64,000 bases of DNA from Mycobacterium fragae (lineage in GTDB: Bacteria > Actinomycetota > Actinomycetes > Mycobacteriales > Mycobacteriaceae). Position 1 is the stretch's first letter. The number at the start of each line of letters is the position of its first letter. Positions 1 through 7,850 of the stretch are shown here, piece by piece. The notes under the pieces are model-generated. The model was not told the DNA's origin. It saw nothing but the letters and a program-made list of their open reading frames with translations, and ran no database searches. The position numbers were made by a program, and so were the translations under genes. The DNA lies in NCBI RefSeq assembly GCF_002102185.1, contig NZ_LQOW01000006.1, positions 1-64,000 on the forward strand, given 5' to 3'.

Positions 1-314
1 GGCGGGGGCGGCGGAGGCGGGGGAGCGAATGGGCCCCCTGCGCACACCGGGTCGGCAGGCATGCTGATGCATTGCAGGTCCGCGGGTCCCGTGGGACCGG
101 CAGCAGGTGCCGGGGGTCCGGGAGCGTATGGGCCGCCCTGGCACTGCGCCAAGAACGGCATCTGCGCGCATCGGGGATCGTCCGGGTTGGTGGGGATGCC
201 ATCGTCTGCGTTCGCCGGAACGCTCGCACCTGTCGCGGCCATTCCGATAAATGCCGCCGCCACAGCTGTTCTCGTCATCGCGTTGCAAGCACGTGAAGCC
301 ATCGCCCAACTCAT
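1..314 (-). CDS. secreted Pro-rich protein with Cys-pair repeats (3' end outside window)
   Basis: The gene runs off the left edge, so only about 104 N-terminal residues are visible. The ATG at 314 has AGGAG six bases upstream. After a short start (MSWAMASRACNAM) comes a hydrophobic stretch ending in SVPANA, which fits a Sec signal peptide. The mature part repeats a unit of the form C-x2-MP-x4-C-x-GGP-[YF]-AP, followed by runs of proline. Small exported proteins of this layout are common in mycobacteria. The function is unknown, and the C-terminus must be read from the neighbouring sequence. Confidence 0.7.
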   Translation of the reverse strand, partial: MSWAMASRACNAMTRTAVAAAFIGMAATGASVPANADDGIPTNPDDPRCAQMPFLAQCQGGPYAPGPPAPAAGPTGPADLQCISMPADPVCAGGPFAPPPPPPP

Positions 315-514
315 CCTCGCTCCTTATCCGCGGACCCAAACGAGCCAGGCCGGCGTCTACCATCGATGCATCACCGCAGATGGTCGCATGCCGGCTTCGC
401 GTGTGAGTGCGAAACAGCAAGGACGCCTTTGTTTTCCGCCAACTACGCGGATACCTTGTCCAACATGTCGGTCGTCCACTCCGGGCTGGTCAGTGCGACC
501 GACCACTGCCGGGC

Positions 515-712
515 CTACTCCTTGATAGAGATGGCCTGCCGAGGGCACTGGCGGACCGCGTCGCGCACCTGCTCCTCGTTCTCCGGCGTGACTTCGTCCT
601 GCAGCACGGTCAGTGTGTCGTCATCCTCGAGCTGGAAGACTTCCGGGATGATGCCCATGCACACCCCATTGCTTTCGCAAAGGCCCCAATCGACTTCGAT
701 CTTCTTCGTCAC
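515..712 (-). CDS. [3Fe-4S]/[4Fe-4S] ferredoxin, P450 redox partner
   Basis: This 65-residue ferredoxin starts MTKKIEVDW and has the mycobacterial P450-ferredoxin pattern: C-x5-C (CESNGVC) near the N-terminus and a final C-P (QCPRQAIS). The middle Cys of the first loop is absent, as in 3Fe-4S types. It lies 10 bp downstream of the P450 at 723-1928 on the same strand, so the two are almost certainly co-transcribed, and it probably delivers electrons to that P450. The C-terminus is acidic. It resembles the ferredoxin at 16662-16865, which sits beside a second P450. Confidence 0.88.
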   Translation of the reverse strand: MTKKIEVDWGLCESNGVCMGIIPEVFQLEDDDTLTVLQDEVTPENEEQVRDAVRQCPRQAISIKE

Positions 713-722
713 TCAATCCACC

Positions 723-1928
723 TCATCGCAATACCTTCACCGGTACGTTCAGCCAGCCCGCGACGTTCTGCATGGTGACCCGTTTGCAGCCGTCCCATTC
801 CACCTCGTAGCGGGGCATGAAGTCGAGCAGGTGCTCCAGGGCGATCCTGCTTTCCATCCGGGCCAACGCGGCACCCAGGCAGCTGTGAATCCCGTATCCG
901 AGGCCGAGGTGCTGCGCTTCGGTCTGGTCACGTTCGATGTCGAATGTGTCTGCGTCCGTGAAGGCATCGGGGTCTCGGTTCGCCGCCGCTTTCATCAGGA
1001 ACACGGGCTTGCCGGCGGGAATCGTGCCGCCGCTAACGTGTGCCTCTTTCAAGGTGTAGCGGACGTTGTACTGCACCGGCCCCTCGTAGCGCAGCAATTC
1101 TTCGACGGCACCGGGGACCTTGCTACGGTCCGCCAGCAGCTTCTCCCACTGGTCAGGGTGACGGGCGAATAGCACCACCGCGCTGCCGATCAACTTGGTG
1201 ACTGTCTCCGCGCCCGCGCCGCCCAGCAGCGTCGCAAAACCGCAGATTTCGATGTCGTCGAGGCGGCGCACTGTGCCGTCATCGCAGGGAATCTCGGCGG
1301 CGATCAGCCGGCTGATCATGTCGTCCTGCGGCTCGGCGCGGCGCTCCTGCACCAAGCTGTAGTAGTACATCGCGGTGTCGATGTTGGCCTGCACGCCCTC
1401 TTCGCTGAGTTCGATTTGCCCCGGCTCCCGGTGCAGGCTGGTGTCAATCCAGTGCCGCACCTGTTGGCGGTACTCCGGCGGCACTCCGGCCATCGTGGTG
1501 ATCACTTCGACCGGGAACGGCCCGGAGAAGTCCTGCACGACGTCGAAGTGATCGGGATCGACCGCACCCAAGTACTTTTCGACCACTTCCACGACCGTGT
1601 CGTGCTGCGATTGGATGGCTCGTGGCGTGAACGCCTTGTTGAGCAGGCTCCGCATGTGGCGATGCTCCGGCGGGTCCATGAAAATGATGGACCGCTGGTC
1701 GGGGGATATGCCCTTGCGAACCATCGCCAGGTCGCAGCCGCGCGAGGACGAGAAAGTCTCGTAATCCTTGAGCGCGGCAGCCACGTCCTCGTGACGGGTC
1801 AGCGCGTAAAAGTCCTCTTTCTCGTCGTAATAGAGCGGGGCATCCTCACGCATTCGTCGATAAATCTCGAATGGGTTGGTGAAGTACTCCTCGGAGACCG
1901 GATCGAAGACCACCTTCGGTTTGGTCAT
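723..1928 (-). CDS. cytochrome P450
   Basis: This is a soluble bacterial class I P450 of 401 residues. The I-helix oxygen-binding motif is GAGAET, the K-helix ExxR is EELLR, and the haem loop is LGYGIHSCLG with the proximal Cys. The conserved haem-loop Phe (FGxGxHxCxG) is replaced by Leu. I chose the ATG at 1928 (MTKPKVVF) because GAGGAGGG lies just upstream; an in-frame start 33 bp further upstream would add a tail of no evident value. The ferredoxin at 515-712 follows in the same transcript. The substrate is unknown; the context suggests hydroxylation of a lipid or terpenoid. Confidence 0.93.
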   Translation of the reverse strand: MTKPKVVFDPVSEEYFTNPFEIYRRMREDAPLYYDEKEDFYALTRHEDVAAALKDYETFSSSRGCDLAMVRKGISPDQRSIIFMDPPEHRHMRSLLNKAFTPRAIQSQHDTVVEVVEKYLGAVDPDHFDVVQDFSGPFPVEVITTMAGVPPEYRQQVRHWIDTSLHREPGQIELSEEGVQANIDTAMYYYSLVQERRAEPQDDMISRLIAAEIPCDDGTVRRLDDIEICGFATLLGGAGAETVTKLIGSAVVLFARHPDQWEKLLADRSKVPGAVEELLRYEGPVQYNVRYTLKEAHVSGGTIPAGKPVFLMKAAANRDPDAFTDADTFDIERDQTEAQHLGLGYGIHSCLGAALARMESRIALEHLLDFMPRYEVEWDGCKRVTMQNVAGWLNVPVKVLR

Positions 1929-1974
1929 TGCACCCTCCTCAGCGCCGAGTGAGCGGCTCATACCTTTACGATAG

Positions 1975-2003
1975 AACGCTTGACTGTAACGCTAACGGTA
2001 ATA
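1975..2003. promoter_or_regulatory. possible operator upstream of the P450-ferredoxin pair
   Basis: About 50 bp upstream of the P450 start, AACGCT occurs twice as a direct repeat (1975-1980 and 1988-1993). The second copy lies in a run of related hexamers, GTAACG-CTAACG-GTAATA, at 1986-2003. Such ordered repeats often mark regulator binding. It is unlike the GAGAAT-type operator found elsewhere in the window, so this P450 may answer to a different regulator. No binding protein can be assigned. Confidence 0.3.
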
Positions 2004-2032
2004 GTTTCATGGCGCGCCGAAAAGACCCCATC

Positions 2033-2821
2033 TCACACCTTCACCGCAGCGTCGATGACCACGTCGAGGACGCCCAGGTCGTCGCCGAGGTCGGCGGCGA
2101 TACTCCTGACCACGGCAATGTCCTTGCCGACGAATTCGCCCGCGGTTTCGACGAAGGAGCTGACCGAGCCGCCAGACGCGACCATATCCAGCACCCGACT
2201 CGCCGCGCTGCCATGCGGAAGGGCGGCGAGCAGCGTCGACTCCGGCACGCCGAGCCGCGCGCCCAGCCCGACAGCGCCGGAGAGCAATCCGATGTGCGCC
2301 GCGAACAGCGCGTTGTTGACGAGCTTCACCTTCTGGCCGGCGCCCAGTGGGCCGACGTGCATCACGGGGTCGCCGTAACAGCTCAACACCGGCCGCACCC
2401 GCGCCACCGCCTCGTCCGCGCCGCCCACGAAGAGCGTCAGCGCACCGGCCGCCGCGTTGTGGGGCCCCCCGCTGACCGGAGCATCCACCAGCTCAATGTC
2501 GGCTGACGCCGCGATGGTCTCGATCGTGCGGGGGCTGGCCGTGGTGTGCACCACCAGGGCCGAGCCGGGGGTCATGGTGGAGAGCAGGCCGCCGTCCAGA
2601 CAAACCTGCAGCAGCTGCTCGTCGGTGAGCACACAGATCACGACCACGTCCGCCGTCGCGGTCACCTCGGCCGGGTCGGCCACCGCCTGCGCGCCCAATT
2701 GGGTGATGGCCGAGCGTGTCTCGGCGGATCGGCCCAGCACCCGGACGTCATGGCCGGCATCGACGAGACGACCCACCATGGGACGGCCCATCCGACCCGC
2801 GCCGATGAATCCGACCGTCAT
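2033..2821 (-). CDS. NAD(P)-dependent beta-hydroxyacid dehydrogenase (HIBADH family)
   Basis: The 262-residue protein has an N-terminal Rossmann fold (GFIGAGRMG, residues 4-12), the family substrate-binding signature DAPVSGG near residue 113, and the catalytic Lys in KLVNN (K166) of the all-helical C-terminal domain. These features define the 3-hydroxyisobutyrate / tartronate-semialdehyde reductase superfamily. It is last in a run of six minus-strand genes beginning at 7823 and overlaps its upstream paralogue by 4 bp (ATGA). It probably oxidises a short beta-hydroxyacid or reduces a semialdehyde made by the pathway. The true substrate is unknown. Confidence 0.88.
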   Translation of the reverse strand: MTVGFIGAGRMGRPMVGRLVDAGHDVRVLGRSAETRSAITQLGAQAVADPAEVTATADVVVICVLTDEQLLQVCLDGGLLSTMTPGSALVVHTTASPRTIETIAASADIELVDAPVSGGPHNAAAGALTLFVGGADEAVARVRPVLSCYGDPVMHVGPLGAGQKVKLVNNALFAAHIGLLSGAVGLGARLGVPESTLLAALPHGSAASRVLDMVASGGSVSSFVETAGEFVGKDIAVVRSIAADLGDDLGVLDVVIDAAVKV

Positions 2822-3639
2822 CGCGGGTGTTCCATCGATCTCAGCGCGGCATCTGCCGCATCGAGCACCGCGCCGAGCGGGGCGCCGGCTGCCTCGGCAA
2901 CGTCGACCACCAGCCGGGCGTCCTTCTGCAGCAGCGCTCCGGCCAAGCCGCCCAGCCGTTCCAGGCCAGCGGTGTCGCCGTCAAGAACGTTGAGCGCGAA
3001 GCTGTTTCCGCTGCCGCGCGAGACGACTTCGGTGAGCCGCTCCGGCAACACGCCGAGCGCTTTGCCAAGGGTCAGGGTGGCCGCCGCGGTCCCCAGGTTG
3101 GCAGTGAACAGCAGATTGTTCAGCAGCTTGGTGGTTTGTCCGGAGCCGAGATCACCCAGGTGTACCACTGGGTCGGCGTAGGTCTCGAAGACCGGACGGC
3201 AGCGCTCGACGACGTCCGTCTCGCCACCGACCATCACCAGCAGACGACCTTCCGCGGCCGCCCCGCCGCCACCACTCACCGGCGCGTCAATGATCGAGAC
3301 ACCCTGTGCTCCAGCCTTCTTCGCCAGGTCATGACACGTCTTGGGGTGCACAGTGCTGTGCACGGCGATCACGCCGCCCGGCTTGAGGCCGGCCAGCACA
3401 CCGTCGTCGCCGCAGGCAACCTCCTCGACGTCGGCATCACCGACGACACACAGGCAGACGAGATCGCTGGCCGCGCCCAGCTCCGCCGGTGAGCCGGCGA
3501 CCTTGGCCGCGGTTCCGCCGAACGGCTCGAGTGTTGCGGGTCTGCGGGCCCACAGCGTCGTCGGATAGCCGGCGTCGACGATCCGCCGGGCCATCGGGCC
3601 GCCCTGACTGCCCAGTCCGATGAATCCGATGTGCATCAA
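2818..3639 (-). CDS. NAD(P)-dependent beta-hydroxyacid dehydrogenase (HIBADH family), paralogue
   Basis: A 273-residue paralogue of the downstream gene. It has the dinucleotide motif GFIGLGSQG, the signature DAPVSGGG near residue 119, and catalytic Lys171 in KLLNN. It overlaps both neighbours by 4 bp, which implies translational coupling. Two adjacent enzymes of the same fold suggest either two consecutive redox steps or a hetero-oligomer. A third member lies at 12049-12996. Confidence 0.88.
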   Translation of the reverse strand: MMHIGFIGLGSQGGPMARRIVDAGYPTTLWARRPATLEPFGGTAAKVAGSPAELGAASDLVCLCVVGDADVEEVACGDDGVLAGLKPGGVIAVHSTVHPKTCHDLAKKAGAQGVSIIDAPVSGGGGAAAEGRLLVMVGGETDVVERCRPVFETYADPVVHLGDLGSGQTTKLLNNLLFTANLGTAAATLTLGKALGVLPERLTEVVSRGSGNSFALNVLDGDTAGLERLGGLAGALLQKDARLVVDVAEAAGAPLGAVLDAADAALRSMEHPR

Positions 3640-4577
3640 CCGGCCTCCAAATCGCTTTCGTCATCTGCCGAATGTGCGGCTGGGTGCACGTTGGGCGCCG
3701 AGCGTGCGGCTGGCTGCACATTCGAGGATGTCGCGGCGACGACACATTCGTCGACGAAGGCGAAGACCCTGCGGTGGTAGTCCGCGGCGGTGTGCCCGAG
3801 GCTGAGATTGTGTCCGGCCTCGCGTTCTTCGTTGATCGTGAACCGCGGCGAGCCGGTGAACAGGGCGGCGATCTCGGCTATCGCTGCGGGGTCGGACTCC
3901 CACACCTTCTCGTGCTCGGCGACGCTGAACTGCACCGGGACTCGCACCGCTGGGGCAAGCGCCGGAAAGTCTTGGCGCGCCCAGTTTGTCACCACCTCGT
4001 CCTCATAGGCCGGGGCCGCCGAAGAATTGGTGATCCCCGTGCGGACATCAGCGGGATACAGCTCGGGCGGATCCCAGAGCAGCTCACGCAGCCCGGCCGG
4101 GCGGTGGTCCCGAGTCGCCACTTTCAGTACCTCTCGGGCGGCGGGGTGATAGCGCTGGCCGGTGCCCGCCAACTCGATGCCGAGCAGTTCGGGGTTGTCG
4201 GCCGCCATCCGCAGCGCCAGTTCGCACCCGCCGGAATGGCCCATCAGGAACAACCCGGCGCCGCGCGGCCGGTCACCAAGGATGCGATCCACCGCCGCGT
4301 ATGCGAGCTGGACGCGCTGCTCGGGGCGAATCATCGCCTCCGGGTAAGGCGCCGAGCTGCCATAGCCGGGCCGGTCGAGCGCCACCACGGTGAATCCGCG
4401 CTCTGCGCCCGCCCGCAGCAACGACAACGCGGGATGGCCCGGACAGTCGAAATACACTGCGGTGGTGCCGCCGCCGTGGATGGCCACGATGACGGCCCGT
4501 GGCTTCGGCGCCTCGGCGACCAGCGCGGACATCGGCACGCCGTCGACGATCACCACCCGCGGGCGCGGCGCGCTCAT
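3636..4577 (-). CDS. alpha/beta hydrolase
   Basis: This 313-residue hydrolase has an HGGG oxyanion region near residue 35, the nucleophile elbow GHSGG, and a late catalytic His in AGHNLS. It overlaps the DUF35-thiolase gene upstream and the dehydrogenase downstream by 4 bp each. It may hydrolyse a thioester, lactone or C-C bond. The last ~35 residues (beginning about NVQPAARSAPNVHPAAHSAD) are low-complexity and encoded by two copies of a dispersed palindromic DNA repeat. The ancestral protein therefore probably ended earlier. Confidence 0.85.
   Translation of the reverse strand: MSAPRPRVVIVDGVPMSALVAEAPKPRAVIVAIHGGGTTAVYFDCPGHPALSLLRAGAERGFTVVALDRPGYGSSAPYPEAMIRPEQRVQLAYAAVDRILGDRPRGAGLFLMGHSGGCELALRMAADNPELLGIELAGTGQRYHPAAREVLKVATRDHRPAGLRELLWDPPELYPADVRTGITNSSAAPAYEDEVVTNWARQDFPALAPAVRVPVQFSVAEHEKVWESDPAAIAEIAALFTGSPRFTINEEREAGHNLSLGHTAADYHRRVFAFVDECVVAATSSNVQPAARSAPNVHPAAHSADDESDLEAG
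3669..3725. repeat. two copies of a ~26-bp imperfect palindromic dispersed repeat
   Basis: The two units are 3669-3695 (CGAATGTGCGGCTGGGTGCA...) and 3699-3725 (CGAGCGTGCGGCTGGCTGCA...). Each reads as a near-palindrome of the form CGA-rYGTGCrGC / GCyGCACrYTCG. A third copy of the same element lies at 56846-56871, upstream of an aminotransferase. Here the pair is inside the 3' end of the alpha/beta hydrolase gene and adds its alanine/proline-rich tail. It looks like a small interspersed palindromic element rather than a terminator of this operon, because the downstream genes overlap. Confidence 0.6.
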
Positions 4578-6229
4578 GTGTCGGCCCGCAGGAGCAATAC
4601 GCCGCTGGGTGTAAGCCCGCCGCTGCTGACCACGCCGACACGGGCATCGGCGACCTGCCGCTCACCGGCCTCACCGCGCAGCTGGCTCACGGCTTCATGC
4701 AGCAGACCCATGCCATGCGTGCGGCCGTGCGAGAGCTGCCCGCCGTGGGTGTTGAGCGGCAGCTGTCCGTCGCGGGCGATGTTCTTGCCGCCGTCCAGGA
4801 AATCCTTGGCCTCACCGATCCCGCAGAACCCGAGCGCTTCGATCCACGACAGGCAGTTCATGGTGAATCCGTCGTACAGCTCGGCGACGTCGACGTCGTC
4901 GGGCCGCAGCGAGGTGCGCGACCACAGGTGCGCCGATTGCCCGAGCACCTGCGGCTCGTGGGTCAAAGTGCTTTGGTCCCAATCGATCCGCTCGATGATC
5001 TGGGTGCCCACCGCCTCGACCAATACCGGCGGCTTGGCCAAGTCGTGAGCGGCGTCGACGGCCGAGACGATGACGGCGATCGCCCCGTCGCACGGCACGT
5101 CGCAGTCGTAAAGGCCGAATGGTGTCGTGATCGGACGGGCGTTCAGGTAGTCGTCCATCGTCATCGGGGACCGGTACACCGCGGTCGGATTGAGCTCGGC
5201 GTTGGCGCGCTGGTTCAACGCGATCCAGCCCAGCGTCTCTTTCGTCGTCCCATAGCGATGGAAGTGGCGCTGAGCATTCAGCGCCAATGTGTGCGCCGCC
5301 GAGGTGGCGCCGAACGGAAACTGCCAACTCGCCGTGCGGCCCATGGACGGCGTGATCTTGCCTTGTTTCATGAGCTCGTTGTAGGTGGCTTCCCAGAGCG
5401 TCCGGAAACACAGCACATGCCGGGCCAGCCCGCCGGCGACGGCGAGCATCGCGGCGATCACCGAGCCACCGGGGCCGAAAGTTTCGATGCCGCCGTTGTG
5501 CCATGTCGGCCGGATGCCCAGCGCGGCCTCCAGCGCGGTGACCCCGCCCTCGCCGAACCCACCGAGGTTGCCCCCACCCGGGTAGGTGGACAGGCCGTCG
5601 ATGTCCTCGAACGTCAGCCCGGCATCGGCGATCGCCGCCTCACAGGCCTGCACCGTCAGCGACAGCGGCGGCACCATCAACCGCCGGCCGATCTTCGACA
5701 TGCCGATCCCGGTGAGCGCCGCCTTGTCCTCGAATTTTTCCGGGGTCAGCATCGGGCGGACGTGTTCACCGAAGCGCTCCGCGGCGATCTCGTCGACCGG
5801 TAGCGGGGCCTTGGCGCCGGCCACCGGACGGAATAGCGGCAGCCACACGTCCTCGACCTGTTCGAAGACCACCTCGACCGGCTGGCCGAGCTCCAATTGC
5901 TCGGGATCGCAGTCCACGATGTTGGTGGTCAGCCGGACTCTCGGATCTTCGGCGATCGCAACCTGAGCGACGACATACGGCGCCGGCAAGCCGGGCAGGC
6001 TGAACCGGTGATTGACGGTGAACCCGGCCAGAATCGCGCGGCCCGACACCGCCCGCACCCCCATGTTCTGCGAGCGGCAATAGCGGCATACCGGCGCGGG
6101 CGGGTGGATGAGCGCGGCGCAGTCAGCGCATTCCTGCAGCCGCAGTGTGCCGTCTTTGCCTGAGGTCCAAAAGAATTCGTTCTCGTCGGTGACCAGCGGC
6201 AGCGGGCGCCCGGTGTTGTCCTGGTTCAA
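4574..6229 (-). CDS. DUF35 OB-fold / thiolase-superfamily fusion (SCP-X/Ltp2-like), probably not a true thiolase
   Basis: The N-terminal ~140 residues are a DUF35 domain: a zinc ribbon (ECADC...VCRYC) followed by an OB fold. The remaining ~400 residues are a thiolase-fold lipid-transfer domain (GIGMSKIGRR, AELYDGFTMN, NTHGGQLSHGR). The usual nucleophilic Cys loop reads ETFGPGGS with no Cys, and the GHP histidine position reads GRT. That pattern resembles Ltp2-type steroid side-chain retro-aldolases, which act with a DUF35 partner, here fused. I chose the TTG at 6229 because it overlaps the ferredoxin stop (TTGA); a GTG 15 bp upstream is possible. I infer CoA-ester C-C cleavage. Confidence 0.85.
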   Translation of the reverse strand: MNQDNTGRPLPLVTDENEFFWTSGKDGTLRLQECADCAALIHPPAPVCRYCRSQNMGVRAVSGRAILAGFTVNHRFSLPGLPAPYVVAQVAIAEDPRVRLTTNIVDCDPEQLELGQPVEVVFEQVEDVWLPLFRPVAGAKAPLPVDEIAAERFGEHVRPMLTPEKFEDKAALTGIGMSKIGRRLMVPPLSLTVQACEAAIADAGLTFEDIDGLSTYPGGGNLGGFGEGGVTALEAALGIRPTWHNGGIETFGPGGSVIAAMLAVAGGLARHVLCFRTLWEATYNELMKQGKITPSMGRTASWQFPFGATSAAHTLALNAQRHFHRYGTTKETLGWIALNQRANAELNPTAVYRSPMTMDDYLNARPITTPFGLYDCDVPCDGAIAVIVSAVDAAHDLAKPPVLVEAVGTQIIERIDWDQSTLTHEPQVLGQSAHLWSRTSLRPDDVDVAELYDGFTMNCLSWIEALGFCGIGEAKDFLDGGKNIARDGQLPLNTHGGQLSHGRTHGMGLLHEAVSQLRGEAGERQVADARVGVVSSGGLTPSGVLLLRADT

Positions 6230-6522
6230 CGCGTGAAACCCCACTCCGCTTCGTTCTCTTCGGTTTTGAGGTGCGCGCTGGGATCTTCCGCGCTGCTCGA
6301 CGGTGGAGGGGTGCCGTTCGGTCTGCGGTCGCCCAGCTCGGTGATGGCGTGCACCGGGCAGTCCAACAGTGCGTTCATGACGGCGCCGCGGTCCTCGTCG
6401 GCCACGGTGCCATCCCCGACCACCGACGCGTATCCCCAGTCGTCGAGCGAGAAGTAGCCGGGTGCGTGCTTGGCACAGATCCCGAAGCCGTCGCAGACGG
6501 TGCGGTCGAGACGGATCTTCAT
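6226..6522 (-). CDS. ferredoxin with C-terminal extension
   Basis: A 98-residue protein whose first ~65 residues are a small Fe-S ferredoxin (C-x5-C in CDGFGIC, then CP in DCPVHAI). A charged, Pro/Ser-rich tail of about 30 residues follows, which the window's other P450-type ferredoxins lack. It overlaps the NuoF-like gene upstream by 4 bp and the DUF35-thiolase gene downstream by a few bases. Its position suggests that it exchanges electrons with the NuoF-like flavoprotein, perhaps linking NAD(P)H to an oxygenase. Confidence 0.85.
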   Translation of the reverse strand: MKIRLDRTVCDGFGICAKHAPGYFSLDDWGYASVVGDGTVADEDRGAVMNALLDCPVHAITELGDRRPNGTPPPSSSAEDPSAHLKTEENEAEWGFTR

Positions 6523-7823
6523 GGCTGCCCCACCTCTTCCACCGCGTAGGGACGGTCCGCGCGGAATGCGCCGAGTTGGCATGTGCGGCAAGCATCGTCG
6601 AGGTGATGCTGCACTGACTGCGGAAACTGGTCGAGCAGACTGGCCGCCACGTTGGTCGCGGCGTCCAGCGTCGCGCACGCACCGCGACCACGCAGCACCA
6701 CCGACCATCGGCGCAGCCGGGTCAGGTCCTCCTCGGTGGCGACGCCGTCGCGCAATGCGCCGCCGACGGCGGCCATCGCCGCGGTGCCGTTGAAACAGGA
6801 GCCGCACTGCCCGGCGTTCTCGCGGTCGAAGTACGCCAGAACCGAGGCCGCCACCGCGACCGGGCAGTCGTCGGTGATCAGCGAAATCGCGCCGCAACCC
6901 AGGCCACTGCCGAGCCGCCGAAAAGTTTCGTGATCCACCGTGGCGTCGAGCACGTCGCGATTGAGGAGGCCGGCGAAGTAGCCGCCCAGCAGCGCGCCGC
7001 GGACCTGATCGGACGAAACACCATGCAGCGCAAGCAGTTCGGCCATCGGCAAGCCGTGCGGAACCTCGTAGAGGCCCGGCGGTCGGTCGGCACCGGTGAC
7101 GGTCACCAGCAAGGTGCCCGGCGATTGCGGTGTGCCCTGGCTGCTGAACGCCGTCGAGCCATGCTGCTGGATGTAGGGCAGGCCCGCAAGGGTCTCGACA
7201 TTGCTCACCAGGGTGGGCCGCCCGTCGACGCCCGATTGGAACGGGCGGGGCGGTTTGTCCGTCGGCTTGACCGGGCCGCCGTTGAGCGCGCGGACGGCGG
7301 CGGTCTCCTCGCCGGCTATATAACCGGGGTTCACCGTCCATACGGCCACTGTGATGGCGCCGAGGGCGCCGGCGTCGAGTTCGCTCAACGCGGTTTCGAC
7401 GCTGCGGGCAGATTCCAGGTCGGACACGTAGACGTACGCACGGTCGGCTTCGACGATCGCCGCCGCTAACCGCAACCCGTCGAGCACCAGGTGTGGCCTG
7501 TTGCGCAGCAACCATCGGTCCTTGATCGAGGCTGGTTCTCCCTCTTCGCCGTTCGCGATCACGACGGTGCCGGAGTCGGTGCGTCTTCCGTTGTCGCGCA
7601 CCGCGCGTAACTTCACCGCCATTGGGAAGGCCGCACCGCCGCGGCCGAGCAATCCGCTGCGTTCGACATCGTCAAGCAGTTCGTCGGCGGCTGTAAGCGA
7701 GCGATACCCGCCGGAGTCGCGGTAGGCCGCGTAGTCCTCTCGGCCCGGATGGGTGCGCAGCAGCCGCGGCGGGCAGCCGGGATATGCGGCGATCGTGATG
7801 CTCGATGCGGCAGTGGTTTCCAT
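6519..7823 (-). CDS. NuoF-like NADH:ferredoxin flavoprotein
   Basis: A 434-residue homologue of the NADH-binding subunit of complex I. It has the FMN loop LGRGGAAFPM, the NADH/flavin loop NGEEGEPASIKDR, YIAGEETA, and a C-terminal Fe-S region AGQCGSC ... CQLGA. The first of the four N3-cluster cysteines (ESCGxCxPC) is Ala, so the cluster is altered or lost. I chose the ATG at 7823 (METTAASS), which has GGAG upstream. It is stand-alone, not in a nuo operon, and heads the six-gene overlapping operon down to 2033. I infer that it passes electrons from NADH to the next-gene ferredoxin. Confidence 0.87.
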   Translation of the reverse strand: METTAASSITIAAYPGCPPRLLRTHPGREDYAAYRDSGGYRSLTAADELLDDVERSGLLGRGGAAFPMAVKLRAVRDNGRRTDSGTVVIANGEEGEPASIKDRWLLRNRPHLVLDGLRLAAAIVEADRAYVYVSDLESARSVETALSELDAGALGAITVAVWTVNPGYIAGEETAAVRALNGGPVKPTDKPPRPFQSGVDGRPTLVSNVETLAGLPYIQQHGSTAFSSQGTPQSPGTLLVTVTGADRPPGLYEVPHGLPMAELLALHGVSSDQVRGALLGGYFAGLLNRDVLDATVDHETFRRLGSGLGCGAISLITDDCPVAVAASVLAYFDRENAGQCGSCFNGTAAMAAVGGALRDGVATEEDLTRLRRWSVVLRGRGACATLDAATNVAASLLDQFPQSVQHHLDDACRTCQLGAFRADRPYAVEEVGQP

Positions 7824-7850
7824 CAGCACTCCGTCGCTACAGTTGCGCAC

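Noticed and set aside
443..514. In-frame continuation of 23 codons after the ferredoxin TAG at 515 (readthrough candidate)
   Set aside because: The ferredoxin is already full length with a normal end, and nothing in the sequence supports programmed readthrough; most likely chance or a relic.
6230..6691. N-terminal extension of the DUF35-thiolase frame up to 6691
   Set aside because: It would overlap the whole ferredoxin gene in another frame, and its Arg-rich translation has no domain; the TTG at 6229 fits the overlap pattern.
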